From Oscillospiraceae bacterium (GTDB lineage: Bacteria > Bacillota > Clostridia > Oscillospirales > Acutalibacteraceae), in contig SVON01000004.1 in assembly GCA_015066365.1 (NCBI GenBank), positions 1 through 64,000 of the forward strand: a stretch of DNA of 64,000 nucleotides, written 5' to 3'. The position numbers and the translations under genes are program-made. Below are positions 51,687 to 60,000 of this stretch, piece after piece; positions within the stretch are counted from its first letter, which is position 1, and each line of letters opens with the position of its first letter. The notes beneath the pieces are model-generated. The model searched no databases and was not told the origin of the DNA. It saw only the letters and a list, made by a program, of their open reading frames with translations.

Positions 51687-51971
51687 TCAGTCAACGATCT
51701 CATAATCAAAAGGATAATCACTGTTAGCTCGTTCCTTTTTATTACGCTCTAATATTTCATGCATTTTGCTAAGCGAGTTATCAAATTCACCGGACAAACT
51801 GTTTTCGCCTTTAATAATCACTTTATCCGCATCACACTCGCTCCAAAGTAAGTCCCAAAAAGCACTCCAGTTCTTTCCATACCACTCAGGGAAATCGAAC
51901 GCAACACGAATTCTCTCGTGGATTTCAGCTAAATATTTACATCCCGTTAAATCCAATTCAACTATTTTCAC
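51687..51971 (-). CDS. Barstar-like ribonuclease inhibitor (immunity protein)
   Basis: A 94-residue acidic protein of the barstar family, which binds and blocks barnase-type nucleases. It begins KIVELDLTGC with AEIHERIRVAFDFPEWYGKNWSAFWDLLW (partial), the canonical barstar helix region. A GTG start at 51971 follows AAGGAGG by nine bases. It lies 14 bases after the barnase-like gene in the same operon, the expected toxin-then-inhibitor order. Codons are clearly more AT-rich than in neighbouring genes, which suggests transfer. Confidence 0.88.
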   Translation of the reverse strand: MKIVELDLTGCKYLAEIHERIRVAFDFPEWYGKNWSAFWDLLWSECDADKVIIKGENSLSGEFDNSLSKMHEILERNKKERANSDYPFDYEIVD

Positions 51972-51985
51972 AGATGGTTTCCTCC

Positions 51986-52552
51986 TTATACAACTTCATA
52001 AAAAGTTTCGTAATGGTCATAGGTAACAAATATCAACCCATCATTTGACCAAACAACTCTTTGATTATTTCTTTTTCCGGTTTTGTAGTTAATATCCGCT
52101 TCATACCATATGCGACCCGGTGCTTGTGGTAAATGGCCATCATCGTTATAATATTGACCTCTAGTTATCATTTTGTCTGGCATAAAATTTGACAGCCATT
52201 TACTCGGTTTCCAACCGTTTACCTCGGCTTCTTCTTTTTTCACATAATAATCCGGTAATTTGCTATTGTACTTTAATGTCCAATCCGCACCATTTACCCC
52301 ATTAATCGTTGCTGTTCCTGCTGTAATTGACTGCATTGATTCAATCATGCAACGGCAATGCGGATGTATCGGTGGTTCCGGATACGGTTGCTGTGCCATC
52401 AACCATATCTTTCCGTGATTCTTTGCACACTCAATGCACCTCTTCCAATCCTCTACACTGATCCAATGCTTGTAATTTGTGCTGGTTCCCATAACCGGGT
52501 TAAACCCGTCTCCCTCAAACGCTGCTGAAAAAATGGCATCTAATATGCCCAT
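51986..52552 (-). CDS. Barnase-like ribonuclease toxin with a phage-head-type Cys/His N-terminal domain
   Basis: A 188-residue protein. The start at 52552 (MGILDAIFSAAFEG) follows AAAGGAAG. Residues about 30-75 hold a Cys/His cluster (C39, C42, H46, H63, H65, C66, C68 in ECAKNHG and IHPHCRC) like MuF/phage head-morphogenesis proteins. Residues 99-188 match barnase end to end: E151 in YEADINY (barnase E73), R161 and R165 in KRNNQR (R83 and R87), and H180 in YDHYETF (H102) are conserved. Lys106 matches K27; the R59 position is Asp137. No signal peptide is seen. It is predicted to cut RNA unless bound by the next gene's product. Confidence 0.87.
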   Translation of the reverse strand: MGILDAIFSAAFEGDGFNPVMGTSTNYKHWISVEDWKRCIECAKNHGKIWLMAQQPYPEPPIHPHCRCMIESMQSITAGTATINGVNGADWTLKYNSKLPDYYVKKEEAEVNGWKPSKWLSNFMPDKMITRGQYYNDDGHLPQAPGRIWYEADINYKTGKRNNQRVVWSNDGLIFVTYDHYETFYEVV

Positions 52553-52583
52553 CGTAGTACTTCCTTTCGATTGATTTTTAGAG

Positions 52584-52597
52584 CAAACGTTTGTTCG
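52584..52597 (-). promoter_or_regulatory. Candidate LexA (SOS) box of the barnase-like operon
   Basis: CGAACAAACGTTTG on the minus strand fits CGAACRNRYGTTYC at 13 of 14 positions. It lies at the predicted transcription start, where LexA binding would block transcription. The lexA promoter in this window has boxes of the same form. Binding is inferred. Confidence 0.6.
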
Positions 52598-52603
52598 TAT
52601 CTT

Positions 52604-52632
52604 ATTGTAAAGGATTTTTCCGAGTTTGTCAA
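52604..52632 (-). promoter_or_regulatory. sigma-A promoter of the barnase-like/barstar-like operon
   Basis: TTGACA (52627-52632), 17-base spacer, TACAAT (52604-52609) on the minus strand. The predicted leader is about 45 bases. Confidence 0.8.
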
Positions 52633-52722
52633 GAGGAGAAGGCTCGAACCCCGGTTTTGCGCAGAGTTTCTGCTCATCAGCTGAAGTCGCGCCTGCGGCT
52701 CGGGGGACTTTGAACCCCGGAC

Positions 52723-52820
52723 GAGCATAAAAATTGGGAGATGGGCAAAAGCCCATCTCCCAATTTTGGAAAGGTAGAATAAAATAGATGCTCTATCCAT
52801 ATTGGTGTGAACTCACGAGG
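52723..52820 (-). repeat. Repeat copy B, upstream of the barnase-like operon
   Basis: Same 55-base core as copy A (51581-51635), including the perfect 17-base inverted repeat, then a diverged flank and the common ACTCACGAG end. Copies A and B bracket the toxin and inhibitor genes in the same orientation, about 1.14 kb apart. Confidence 0.85.
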
Positions 52821-52940
52821 TATTAATGGGGACTTTGAACCGGTTTTGCGCCGAGCTTGTGCCAGTCGTAAGTTTGCGACAGCGCAAAACCCTGTGAAAA
52901 GACCGCACAGCGGTCTTTTCGGGTTCTACGTCCTCCGACC

Positions 52941-52987
52941 GAGCATAAAAATTGGGGGATAGGCAAAAGCCTATCTCCCAATTTTGG
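52941..52987 (-). repeat. Repeat copy C: hairpin downstream of tRNA-Leu
   Basis: AAATTGGGAGATAGGC and GCCTATCCCCCAATTTTT on the minus strand form a long stem with a TTTT loop directly after the CCA end of tRNA-Leu, and thus the tRNA terminator. It is a variant of copies A and B with two or three base changes in the stem. Sequence upstream of it (CGGGTTCTAC, GACCGAGCATAAAA) is shared with copy A. Confidence 0.85.
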
Positions 52988-53069
52988 TGCGAGGGAGGGG
53001 ACTTGAACCCCCACGCCATTTGACACACGCACCTCAAACGTGCCTGTCTGCCGATTCCAGCACCCTCGC
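52985..53069 (-). tRNA. tRNA-Leu (anticodon GAG)
   Basis: An 85-base class II tRNA. Acceptor arms GCGAGGG and CCCTCGC, D arm TGGAATCGGCAGACA, anticodon stem CACGT/GCGTG with loop TTGAGGT (anticodon GAG), a variable arm, T arm GGGGGTTCAAGTCCCC and an encoded CCA end. Its terminator hairpin is repeat copy C. Confidence 0.93.
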
Positions 53070-53083
53070 CTATAACAAGAGAC

Positions 53084-53112
53084 ATTATAGCACCCGACAC
53101 CGCCGGTGTCAA
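53084..53112 (-). promoter_or_regulatory. sigma-A promoter of tRNA-Leu
   Basis: TTGACA (53107-53112), 17-base spacer, a perfect TATAAT (53084-53089) on the minus strand. Confidence 0.88.
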
Positions 53113-53130
53113 TCTTTTTATACTCAGTTT

Positions 53131-53148
53131 TCGTTAAAAAATTCGCAA
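53131..53148 (+). promoter_or_regulatory. Candidate Rex operator between tRNA-Leu and rex
   Basis: TCGTTAA, four A, TTCGCAA. Each half differs by one base from the Rex site (TTGTTAA or TTGTGAA, four bases, inverted). It lies five bases upstream of the rex -35 box, so rex may be autoregulated. Confidence 0.5.
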
Positions 53149-53153
53149 AAGTC

Positions 53154-53182
53154 TTGACAAAAATGTAGCAATCCAGCATAAT
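53154..53182 (+). promoter_or_regulatory. sigma-A promoter of rex
   Basis: TTGACA (53154-53159), 17-base spacer, CATAAT (53177-53182). Confidence 0.82.
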
Positions 53183-53217
53183 GAGAATTGATATGTAGAA
53201 AGGACGAGGTACCTCTT

Positions 53218-53850
53218 ATGGCTAAGGATACCAACATCTCTCTGCCGGTGATCCGGCGTCTTCCCCGGTATTACCGGTTCTTATATGACCTTAAAGAAAA
53301 GGGTGTCACCCGCATTTCCTCCCGGGAACTATCCCAAAAGATGCGGCTGACCGCCTCCCAGATTCGGCAGGACCTCAACTGCTTCGGCGGCTTTGGCCAG
53401 CAGGGATACGGCTATCTGGTGGACCAACTGTACGATGAAATCGGCCGTATCCTGGGGATGGATCAGCTGACCCCTGCCATTCTGCTGGGCGTGGGCAACC
53501 TGGGTACCGCCGTGGGCAACCACATCGAGTTTAAGACCCGCGGCTTTAACCTCATCGGTCTGTTTGACGACAACCCCGACCTGGTGGGCGACACCCGGGC
53601 AGACATGACCATTCGCTCCACCGATGATCTGGAGATCTTCTGCCGGGAGCACAAGCCGGAGATGGCGGTGCTGTGCATCCCCAAAGAGGCCGCACCCCGC
53701 CTGGTGGAAACCTTGGTAAACTGCGGCGTCAAGGGCTTCTGGAATTTCTCCCACTACGATATTCTCAACGATTATCCCGACGTGATTGTGGAGAACGTAC
53801 ACATGGGCGATACCCTGATGACCCTCTCTTATCATATGACCCAAGAGTAA
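53218..53850 (+). CDS. rex: Redox-sensing transcriptional repressor Rex
   Basis: A 210-residue repressor that senses the NADH/NAD+ ratio and controls fermentation genes. The winged-helix domain (about 1-75) has LPRYYRFLYDL and SRELSQKMRLTASQIRQDLNCFGGFGQQGYG. The Rossmann domain has LLGVGNLGTAVGNH and FDDNPDLVG, and ends with the NFSHYDI and VENVHMGDTLMTLSYH motifs. The ATG at 53218 follows GAGGT by seven bases. A strong terminator follows. Confidence 0.96.
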   Translation: MAKDTNISLPVIRRLPRYYRFLYDLKEKGVTRISSRELSQKMRLTASQIRQDLNCFGGFGQQGYGYLVDQLYDEIGRILGMDQLTPAILLGVGNLGTAVGNHIEFKTRGFNLIGLFDDNPDLVGDTRADMTIRSTDDLEIFCREHKPEMAVLCIPKEAAPRLVETLVNCGVKGFWNFSHYDILNDYPDVIVENVHMGDTLMTLSYHMTQE

Positions 53851-53853
53851 CCG

Positions 53854-53889
53854 ATACGGCGTGTGTGGCACACGCCGTATATTTTTTGT
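53854..53889 (+). terminator. Terminator of rex
   Basis: ATACGGCGTGTG and CACACGCCGTAT form a perfect 12-base stem with a TGG loop, followed by ATTTTTT. Confidence 0.88.
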
Positions 53890-53922
53890 GTTTTTCCGCA
53901 CCCTAAGAGTGAGGTGAAACCA

Positions 53923-54165
53923 ATGAACGAAGAAAAACGTCCCCTGCCCCACCCCAATGATATTGAACTGCGCGCCACGCCGGTGCCGGGGGAACCCATT
54001 GACGTGTGGGACCAAATCAACAAATACGGCACCTACGAGGTGCAGGACACCACCGACACCGACAACGTCTTCCCCACCATCGGCTACTCGGGTTGCCAGA
54101 GCAACCCGGGCAGTTGGAAGGCCTGCCTGGACCTGCCGGACGTGCCACCAAGAAGACCGGAGTGA
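53923..54165 (+). CDS. Small hypothetical protein downstream of rex (80 residues)
   Basis: Starts MNEEKRPLPHPNDIELRATP and contains GEPIDVWDQINKYGTYEVQ and IGYSGCQSNPGSW. It is soluble, Pro-rich at both ends, with two Cys. GTGAGGTG precedes the ATG and a strong terminator follows, and codon use matches the GC-rich neighbours. The terminator of rex separates it, but read-through is possible. No family recognised. Confidence 0.65.
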   Translation: MNEEKRPLPHPNDIELRATPVPGEPIDVWDQINKYGTYEVQDTTDTDNVFPTIGYSGCQSNPGSWKACLDLPDVPPRRPE

Positions 54166-54205
54166 AAAAGGAAGCACGAAAGTTTCGTGCTTCCTTTTAA
54201 TTTTT
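54165..54205. terminator. Terminator after the 80-residue gene, also facing the LRR gene
   Basis: AAAAGGAAGCACGAAA and TTTCGTGCTTCCTTTT form a perfect 16-base stem with almost no loop, followed by AATTTTTTC. A-rich sequence on the other side lets it work for the minus-strand LRR gene as well. Confidence 0.8.
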
Positions 54206-54233
54206 TCTTTTCCTTTGATGAGCAGAAAACAAA

Positions 54234-55055
54234 TTAAACCTCAACATAGTTTATGCCATGATCTTTTGCAAACTGAATTGCATACGATCCAACAGGTGCT
54301 TTTATCACCACTGCACCACTACCATAAAAAGCATCATCCGCTATTTCAAAAATCGTATCGGGTAATTCGATGCAATTTAACTTGGTGCACAAACTAAATG
54401 CACCTTTCCCAATCGTCGTTGTGCCATCCGACACAACCACGTGTTGAAGCATACCGCAAGACGTAAAGGCTTTTTCACTTATGATTAAAAGCCTATCAGG
54501 TAAAATGACCTCTGTAAGACTTTCGCAATCCGAAAATGCGTTTCTGAATATTTTGGTTAAATTTTTTGGGAAGGTGACTTTTTTTAACTTTTCACACCCT
54601 GCAAAGGTTAGTTCTTTGATTTCCAGAATATTATCCGGCAAAACAATCTCAACAAGGCCTGTGTCTATAAAAGCGTGACTGCCTAGTTCCCTAAGATTGT
54701 GAGGAAGGTTGATACTCTCTAAAGCTCTGCACCAACCAAAAGCACTGCTCCCAATTTTTCTAATATTTTCTGGTAACGTTACCTTCGAAAGCCTTTCACA
54801 GCCACAAAACGTTTTATCTTTCAGCCAAGTGATATTTTTAGGGATCGTCACTTGTCTTAAATTTTCGCAATACTGAAAGGCACCTTTACCAATACTTTTT
54901 ATCTCGTCGTGAAGAATCACTTCTCTCAATGTGGTGGAGCCACCAAATCCATTGAACGCTCTATCTCCGATAAAGAGTATCTCTTCGGGAATCTCTACTT
55001 TCCAATCATCACGAGAAAAATACACCAGTTTATTCCCTTTTACTATAATGGACAT
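54234..55055 (-). CDS. BspA-type leucine-rich-repeat protein without signal peptide
   Basis: A 273-residue protein made of about nine LRR_5/BspA-type units of 22-24 residues with the pattern LxxVxLPxxxxxIGxxAFxxC (SIGKGAFQYCENLRQVTIPK is one). Most BspA-like proteins are exported, but this one starts MSIIVKGNKLVYFSRDD with no signal peptide, so it may be cytoplasmic or carried on another system. AGGAGAGGT lies five bases before the ATG. Codons are AT-rich compared with the chromosome, suggesting acquisition. It is flanked by AT-rich spacers with no further genes. Confidence 0.85.
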   Translation of the reverse strand: MSIIVKGNKLVYFSRDDWKVEIPEEILFIGDRAFNGFGGSTTLREVILHDEIKSIGKGAFQYCENLRQVTIPKNITWLKDKTFCGCERLSKVTLPENIRKIGSSAFGWCRALESINLPHNLRELGSHAFIDTGLVEIVLPDNILEIKELTFAGCEKLKKVTFPKNLTKIFRNAFSDCESLTEVILPDRLLIISEKAFTSCGMLQHVVVSDGTTTIGKGAFSLCTKLNCIELPDTIFEIADDAFYGSGAVVIKAPVGSYAIQFAKDHGINYVEV

Positions 55056-55267
55056 TATTTACCTCTCCTATGATTAACGAAACGATTCTTACCTTCTTGC
55101 AAGTTACAGTTTACCTGATACCATGCACCATATTTGGTTCATAACAAAGCGTTTATGGCATGTTGAAAAAAATATAGCCCCATCAAATTTGTAAAAGTTC
55201 TCACCGGCTCTCAGAGAAAACCAAGTGAATTAAGCTACGACACCGCTCACATCTCGGTCTTTTCCAC
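55056..55267. other. AT-rich spacer without a recognisable gene
   Basis: Between the LRR gene and the esterase gene. No open frame with a ribosome binding site, hairpin terminator or consensus promoter stood out on either strand. It is AT-rich like the LRR gene. Confidence 0.6.
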
Positions 55268-56056
55268 TTATTTTACCCGCTTCATAAAATCCAGGGACAG
55301 ATTGCCCCACTGGCAGGCACCGGGAAGCCAGCCGGCCATGGCGTTGCCGTGCTCCCCCTCCGGGAATAGGTGCAGTTCCGCATATCGGCCGGCCTTGGCC
55401 ATCGCTTTGGTCAAGCGGATGGAATGCTCAAAGGGCACCAGGGTATCCGGAATGGTGTGCCACATAAAGATGGGCGAAGTCTTGTCGGTGATGTGTTTCT
55501 CCAGAGAAAGGGTATCCAAGAGTTCCTGAGAGGCATCCTCCCCCAGAACATGGCGGAAGGAGTCCTGATGACCCGCGTCCGGGTCGGCGCAGGTGACGGG
55601 ATAGCCCAGAATCGCGCCGGTCAAACGAGAATCGGTGGTGGGAGCGTCGGGGAGATACTGACCCACAATGTCATCAAACACCGCCACACAGCCACAAAGA
55701 TGACCGCCGGCAGAGAAGCCCACGCCAAACACGCGGTTGGGGTCGACGTGCCACTTGGCCGCGTGGGCGCGGACAGATTTCACCGCCATCTGGGCATCCA
55801 GCATCGGGGCGGGATGGGCATAAGGCTGGACGCGGTAGTACACGATGAAAGCATTGTAGCCGTTGTCGTAGTAGAACTGAGCCACCGGGTCACACTCCCA
55901 CTCACCGTGGATGCAATAGCCGCCACCGGGATACACGATCATCGCGGGGCGTATCTCGTCGTCCTCGTGGAGGTAGGCAGTCATTTTGTTCTCAAAGGGA
56001 ATATTCTCATCAAACAGAGGGATGTCGTTCTCCCAAATCTTCAGATCTTTAACCAT
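55268..56056 (-). CDS. Alpha/beta-hydrolase, probable esterase
   Basis: A 262-residue hydrolase. The oxyanion-hole motif is YPGGGYCIHG, the nucleophile elbow is GFSAGGH near residue 115, with Asp in PDTLVPFEHS and His in PEGEHGNAMAG. The order and motifs match the acetyl-xylan esterase/BD-FAE type group, so it could deacylate carbohydrate esters; the substrate cannot be told. It is co-directional with trmK with only three bases between them, which suggests one unit. Confidence 0.87.
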   Translation of the reverse strand: MVKDLKIWENDIPLFDENIPFENKMTAYLHEDDEIRPAMIVYPGGGYCIHGEWECDPVAQFYYDNGYNAFIVYYRVQPYAHPAPMLDAQMAVKSVRAHAAKWHVDPNRVFGVGFSAGGHLCGCVAVFDDIVGQYLPDAPTTDSRLTGAILGYPVTCADPDAGHQDSFRHVLGEDASQELLDTLSLEKHITDKTSPIFMWHTIPDTLVPFEHSIRLTKAMAKAGRYAELHLFPEGEHGNAMAGWLPGACQWGNLSLDFMKRVK

Positions 56057-56059
56057 TTT

Positions 56060-56722
56060 TCAGCACTCCTTTAACTGTTCACTCAGTTTTTTCAGTTTGT
56101 CTGCGGTTTCCGTGTCGCCGCTATGCGCAAAACCTATGGCTTTTCGCGCCAAATGCTCACCCATCATCCGGCGATAGGGTCTGCCCTCGTTTTCTTCAAA
56201 AAAGCCGCCGTAGATCAGCAAATCGTCGTTGCAAACGGGGGCGGCGGTATATTCCGCCGCCAGCACCGGATAGAGGTGACGGCCATCCACAATAAGGTGC
56301 TCCTCCATAACGGAAAAGCCGTTCTGCAACAACCATCGACGCAGGTCTTCGGCACGGGTCATCGGCTGTAGGATCAGCCGTAAACGGCTGTTTTTCACCC
56401 ACGGTGCAGCCTCCAGGATGGCGGCGATGGTCTCGCCCCCCATGCCGGCGATGGCGATATCCTCTACCTCCACCGATTTCACGGTGGCAAGGCCGTCGCC
56501 AAGGCGTAAAGCAATCTCACTTGACAGCCCGTTTTCCGTCACCGTGTGCCGAGCCGCCTCTAAGGGGCCCGCTCCGATGTCCGAGGCGATGGCCGAGGGG
56601 CACACCCCTGCCTGTACCAGGTGCACCGGCAGATAGGCGTGGTCGGTGCCGATGTCCGCCAAACGGCTACCGGGGCGTACCAGAGCCGCCACGGCAGATA
56701 GGCGTTTATCTAATGTAATCAT
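56060..56722 (-). CDS. trmK: tRNA (adenine(22)-N(1))-methyltransferase
   Basis: A 220-residue SAM-dependent enzyme for m1A22 in tRNA. The N-terminus LDKRLSAVAALVRPG, RLADIGTDHAYLPVHL (SAM motif I), IASDIGAGPLEAARHTV, IAIAGMGGETIAAIL and LILQPMTRAEDLRRWL are typical. The ATG at 56722 with TTTAGGAG upstream is preferred to a longer frame through the terminator of the DUF1858 gene. Confidence 0.93.
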   Translation of the reverse strand: MITLDKRLSAVAALVRPGSRLADIGTDHAYLPVHLVQAGVCPSAIASDIGAGPLEAARHTVTENGLSSEIALRLGDGLATVKSVEVEDIAIAGMGGETIAAILEAAPWVKNSRLRLILQPMTRAEDLRRWLLQNGFSVMEEHLIVDGRHLYPVLAAEYTAAPVCNDDLLIYGGFFEENEGRPYRRMMGEHLARKAIGFAHSGDTETADKLKKLSEQLKEC

Positions 56723-56736
56723 AACTACTCCTAAAA

Positions 56737-56775
56737 GAAAACCGGCAGAGGGCATACCTCTACCGGTTTTACATT
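56737..56775 (-). terminator. Terminator of the DUF1858 gene
   Basis: AAAACCGGTAGAGG and CCTCTGCCGGTTTT on the minus strand with a TATGC loop and one mismatch, followed by CTTTT. It starts at the stop codon. Confidence 0.8.
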
Positions 56776-56971
56776 AGTTACCGAAGTGCTTATTCAGCTT
56801 CTCCACCAGATCGTCCACAGAAACGCCGTGGACGGCGCAGGCCTGCTCCAGGTTCTCGCTACGGGCACCGGGGCAACCCAGGCAGTGCATACCCATCTCC
56901 AGGAAATAGGGAGCGGTGGTGGCGTCGGCATCCAGAATGTCGCCGATAATGCTGGTCTTAGTAATCATCAT
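56774..56971 (-). CDS. DUF1858 domain protein (hybrid-cluster-associated redox disulfide domain)
   Basis: A 65-residue protein. It starts at the first of two adjacent ATGs (56971), eight bases after AAAGGAG. TKTSIIGDILDADATTAPYF is followed by MHCLGCPGARSENLEQACAVH, with CxxC and a third Cys. DUF1858 domains are found alone or fused to hybrid-cluster or other redox proteins and are presumed to carry a redox disulfide. It stands between ileS and trmK with its own terminator. Confidence 0.92.
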   Translation of the reverse strand: MMITKTSIIGDILDADATTAPYFLEMGMHCLGCPGARSENLEQACAVHGVSVDDLVEKLNKHFGN

Positions 56972-57040
56972 AACGATTTCTCCTTTCGTTTGGTTCAACG
57001 CTATTATACCATTTTTTGAATAAAATGCAACCGATTTTCG

Positions 57041-60000
57041 TTAGTTGGCGTTCTTTTCCACCGCCAGAGTGACGGTCTCGCCGTTGATGTTCCACTCCTT
57101 GACGTAGCCAGCGGTAGCACCGGTGGTCAGGGCGGTGGCCATGACGTCGGAGCCGATGGACGCCCAGTTGCGGGACACCAGCTGCTCCACGGTCTCGTTG
57201 CCGGTCACGTAAACGGAGATGGTATCCATCACCTCAAAGCCGGCTTCTTTGCGCATGGTCTGCAGCTTGCTGACCACCTCGCGGACAAAGCCCTCTTCGA
57301 TCAGCTCGGGGGTCAGGCGGGTGTCGATAGCCACGGTGATGCCCCGTTCGGACACGGTGTAATAGCCCTCGGTCTGGGTGGTCTCGATCAGCAGATCCTC
57401 GGTGTACAGCGTCACATCACCGGAGGCCAGATTCAAGGTGATAGCACCCTTGGCATCCAATTCCGCCTTGGCGGCGTTGCCATCCAGCTCGCTCAGCGCG
57501 GTGCGGATGTCGTTCAACTGCTTGCCATACTTGGGACCCACCGTCTTGAGCTGGGGTTTGAAGGAATAGCTCATAAAGGCGGCGGCATCGGTGATAAACT
57601 CCACCGACTTGATGTTCAGCTCGTCCGCGATGATGGCGGTGCAATACTCGTCCAGAGAGCCGTCCATCTGCACGTACATCTTGCCCAGGGGCTGACGGTT
57701 CTTGCAGGCGGCGCCGTTACGGGCGGCACGGCCCTGCACCACGGTCTGCAGAACGCTGTCCATGGCACGCTCCAGAGCGGTGTCAATGTAGGCCTCGTTC
57801 ACCTCAGGGAAAGCGCACAGATGCACGCTGGCAGGAGCAGTGGGGTCATTCTCGCACACCAGGTTGCGGTAAATATCCTCCGCCATAAAGGGGATCATAG
57901 GCGCGGCCGCCTTGGCCACCGTCACCAAAGCGGTGTGCAGGGTCATATACGCATTGATCTTATCCTGAGGCATATCCTTGCCCCAGAAGCGCTCACGGCT
58001 ACGGCGCACGTACCAGTTGCTCAGCTCATCCACGAAGTCCTGCAACACGCGGGAAGCCTCAGGGATGCGGTAGCCCGCCAGGTGGTCGTCCACCGCTTTA
58101 ACACAGGAGTTCAGCTTGGACAACAGCCACTTATCCATCACCGACAGTTTCTCGTATTCCAGGCTGTACTTGGTGGCATCAAAATTGTCGATGTTGGCGT
58201 ACAGCACGAAGAAGGCGTAGGTGTTCCACAGAGTACCCAGGAACTTACGCTGACACTCCTGCACCGCCTTACCGGAGAAGCGATTGGGCAGCCAGGGGGC
58301 GGAGTTGGAATAGAAATACCAACGGATGGCGTCGGCACCATAGGTCTCCAGCGCCTCAAAGGGATCCACAGCGTTGCCCTTGGACTTGCTCATCTTCTGG
58401 CCGTCAGCATCCTGCACGTGACCCAGCACCAGCACATTCTTGTAAGGAGCCTTGTTGAACAGCAGGGTGGAAATGGCCAACAGAGAATAGAACCAACCGC
58501 GGGTCTGGTCCACGCCCTCGGAGATGAAATCAGCGGGGAACTGGGCGTTGAACAGGTCGTGATTCTCAAAGGGATAGTGGTGCTGCGCAAAGGGCATCGC
58601 ACCGGAGTCGAACCAACAGTCGATAACCTCCGGCACCCGCTTCATCTCGCCACCGCACTGGGGGCAACGCAGGGTCACGCCGTCAATAAAGGGACGGTGC
58701 AGTTCTACGTTCTCCGGGCAGTCAACAGCCATCTGTTTCAGTTCCTCACGGCTACCGATGGCGTGCTGATGACCGCAGGAGCACTCCCAGATATTAAGGG
58801 GGGTACCCCAATAGCGGTTACGGCTGATGCCCCAATCCTGCACGTTCTCCAGCCAGTCTCCGAACCGACCCTTACCGATGGTCTCGGGGATCCAGTTGAC
58901 CGTATTGTTGTTGCGGATGAGGTCCTCCCGCACAGCAGTCATCTTAATGAACCAAGACTCGCGGGCGTAGTAGATGAGAGGCGTATCACAGCGCCAGCAG
59001 AAGGGATAATCGTGCTCGAACTTGGGCGCATCAAACAGCTGACCGCGGGCATCCAGGTCCACCAGCACCTTGGGGTCGGCATCCTTGACAAACAGACCGG
59101 CAAAGGGGGTCTCCTCGGTCATATGACCGGAACCGTCCACAAACTGGACAAAGGGCAGGTCGTACTTGCGGCCTACCTGGGCATCGTCCTCACCGAAAGC
59201 GGGAGCGATGTGCACGATGCCGGTACCGTCGGTCATGGTGACGTAGCCGTCACAGGTGATGTAGAAGCCGTCCTTGCGCTGTTTGTCGGCTACGGTCTTA
59301 GCGCAGGCGAACAGCGGCTCATAGGCCTTGCGCTCCAGGTCACGGCCCACATAGGTCTCCAGCACCTCATAGGCGGGCGTGTCCTCGGTGGCCAGCTTGC
59401 CCAATACGCGATCCAGCAGGGCTTCGGCCATATAATAGGTATAGCCATCAGCGGCCTTTACCTTGCAATAGGCTTCGTCGGGGTTGACACACAGTGCCAC
59501 ATTAGAGGGCAGGGTCCAGGGGGTGGTGGTCCAGGCCAGGAAATAGGCATCCTCCCCCGCCACCTTAAAGCGGACAATGGCGGAGCGCTCCTTCACGCAC
59601 TTATAGCCCTGAGCCACCTCGTGGCTGGACAGCGGAGTGCCGCAACGGGGGCAATAGGGCACGATTTTAAAGCCCTTATACAGCAGTTGTTTATCCCAGA
59701 TCTGCTTAAGCGCCCACCACTCGGACTCGATGTAATCGTCGTGATAGGTGACATAGGGGTCATCCATATCCACCCAAAAACCAACGGTACCGGAAAAACC
59801 TTCCCACATACCCTTGTATTTCCAGACGCTCTCCTTACACTTGCCGATAAAGGGCTCCAGACCGTATTCCTCGATCTGCTCCTTGCCGTCCAGGCCCAGC
59901 TGCTTCTCGACCTCCAGCTCGACAGGCAAGCCGTGGGTATCCCAACCGGCCTTACGGGGCACCATATAGCCCTTCATCGTCCGATAGCGGGGAATCATAT

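Noticed and set aside
52540..53179. Several short minus-strand open frames across the tRNA-Leu region (for example starting MDRASILFYL)
   Set aside because: They run through the tRNA, the promoters and the repeat copies and have no ribosome binding sites; they are translations of structural and repeat DNA.
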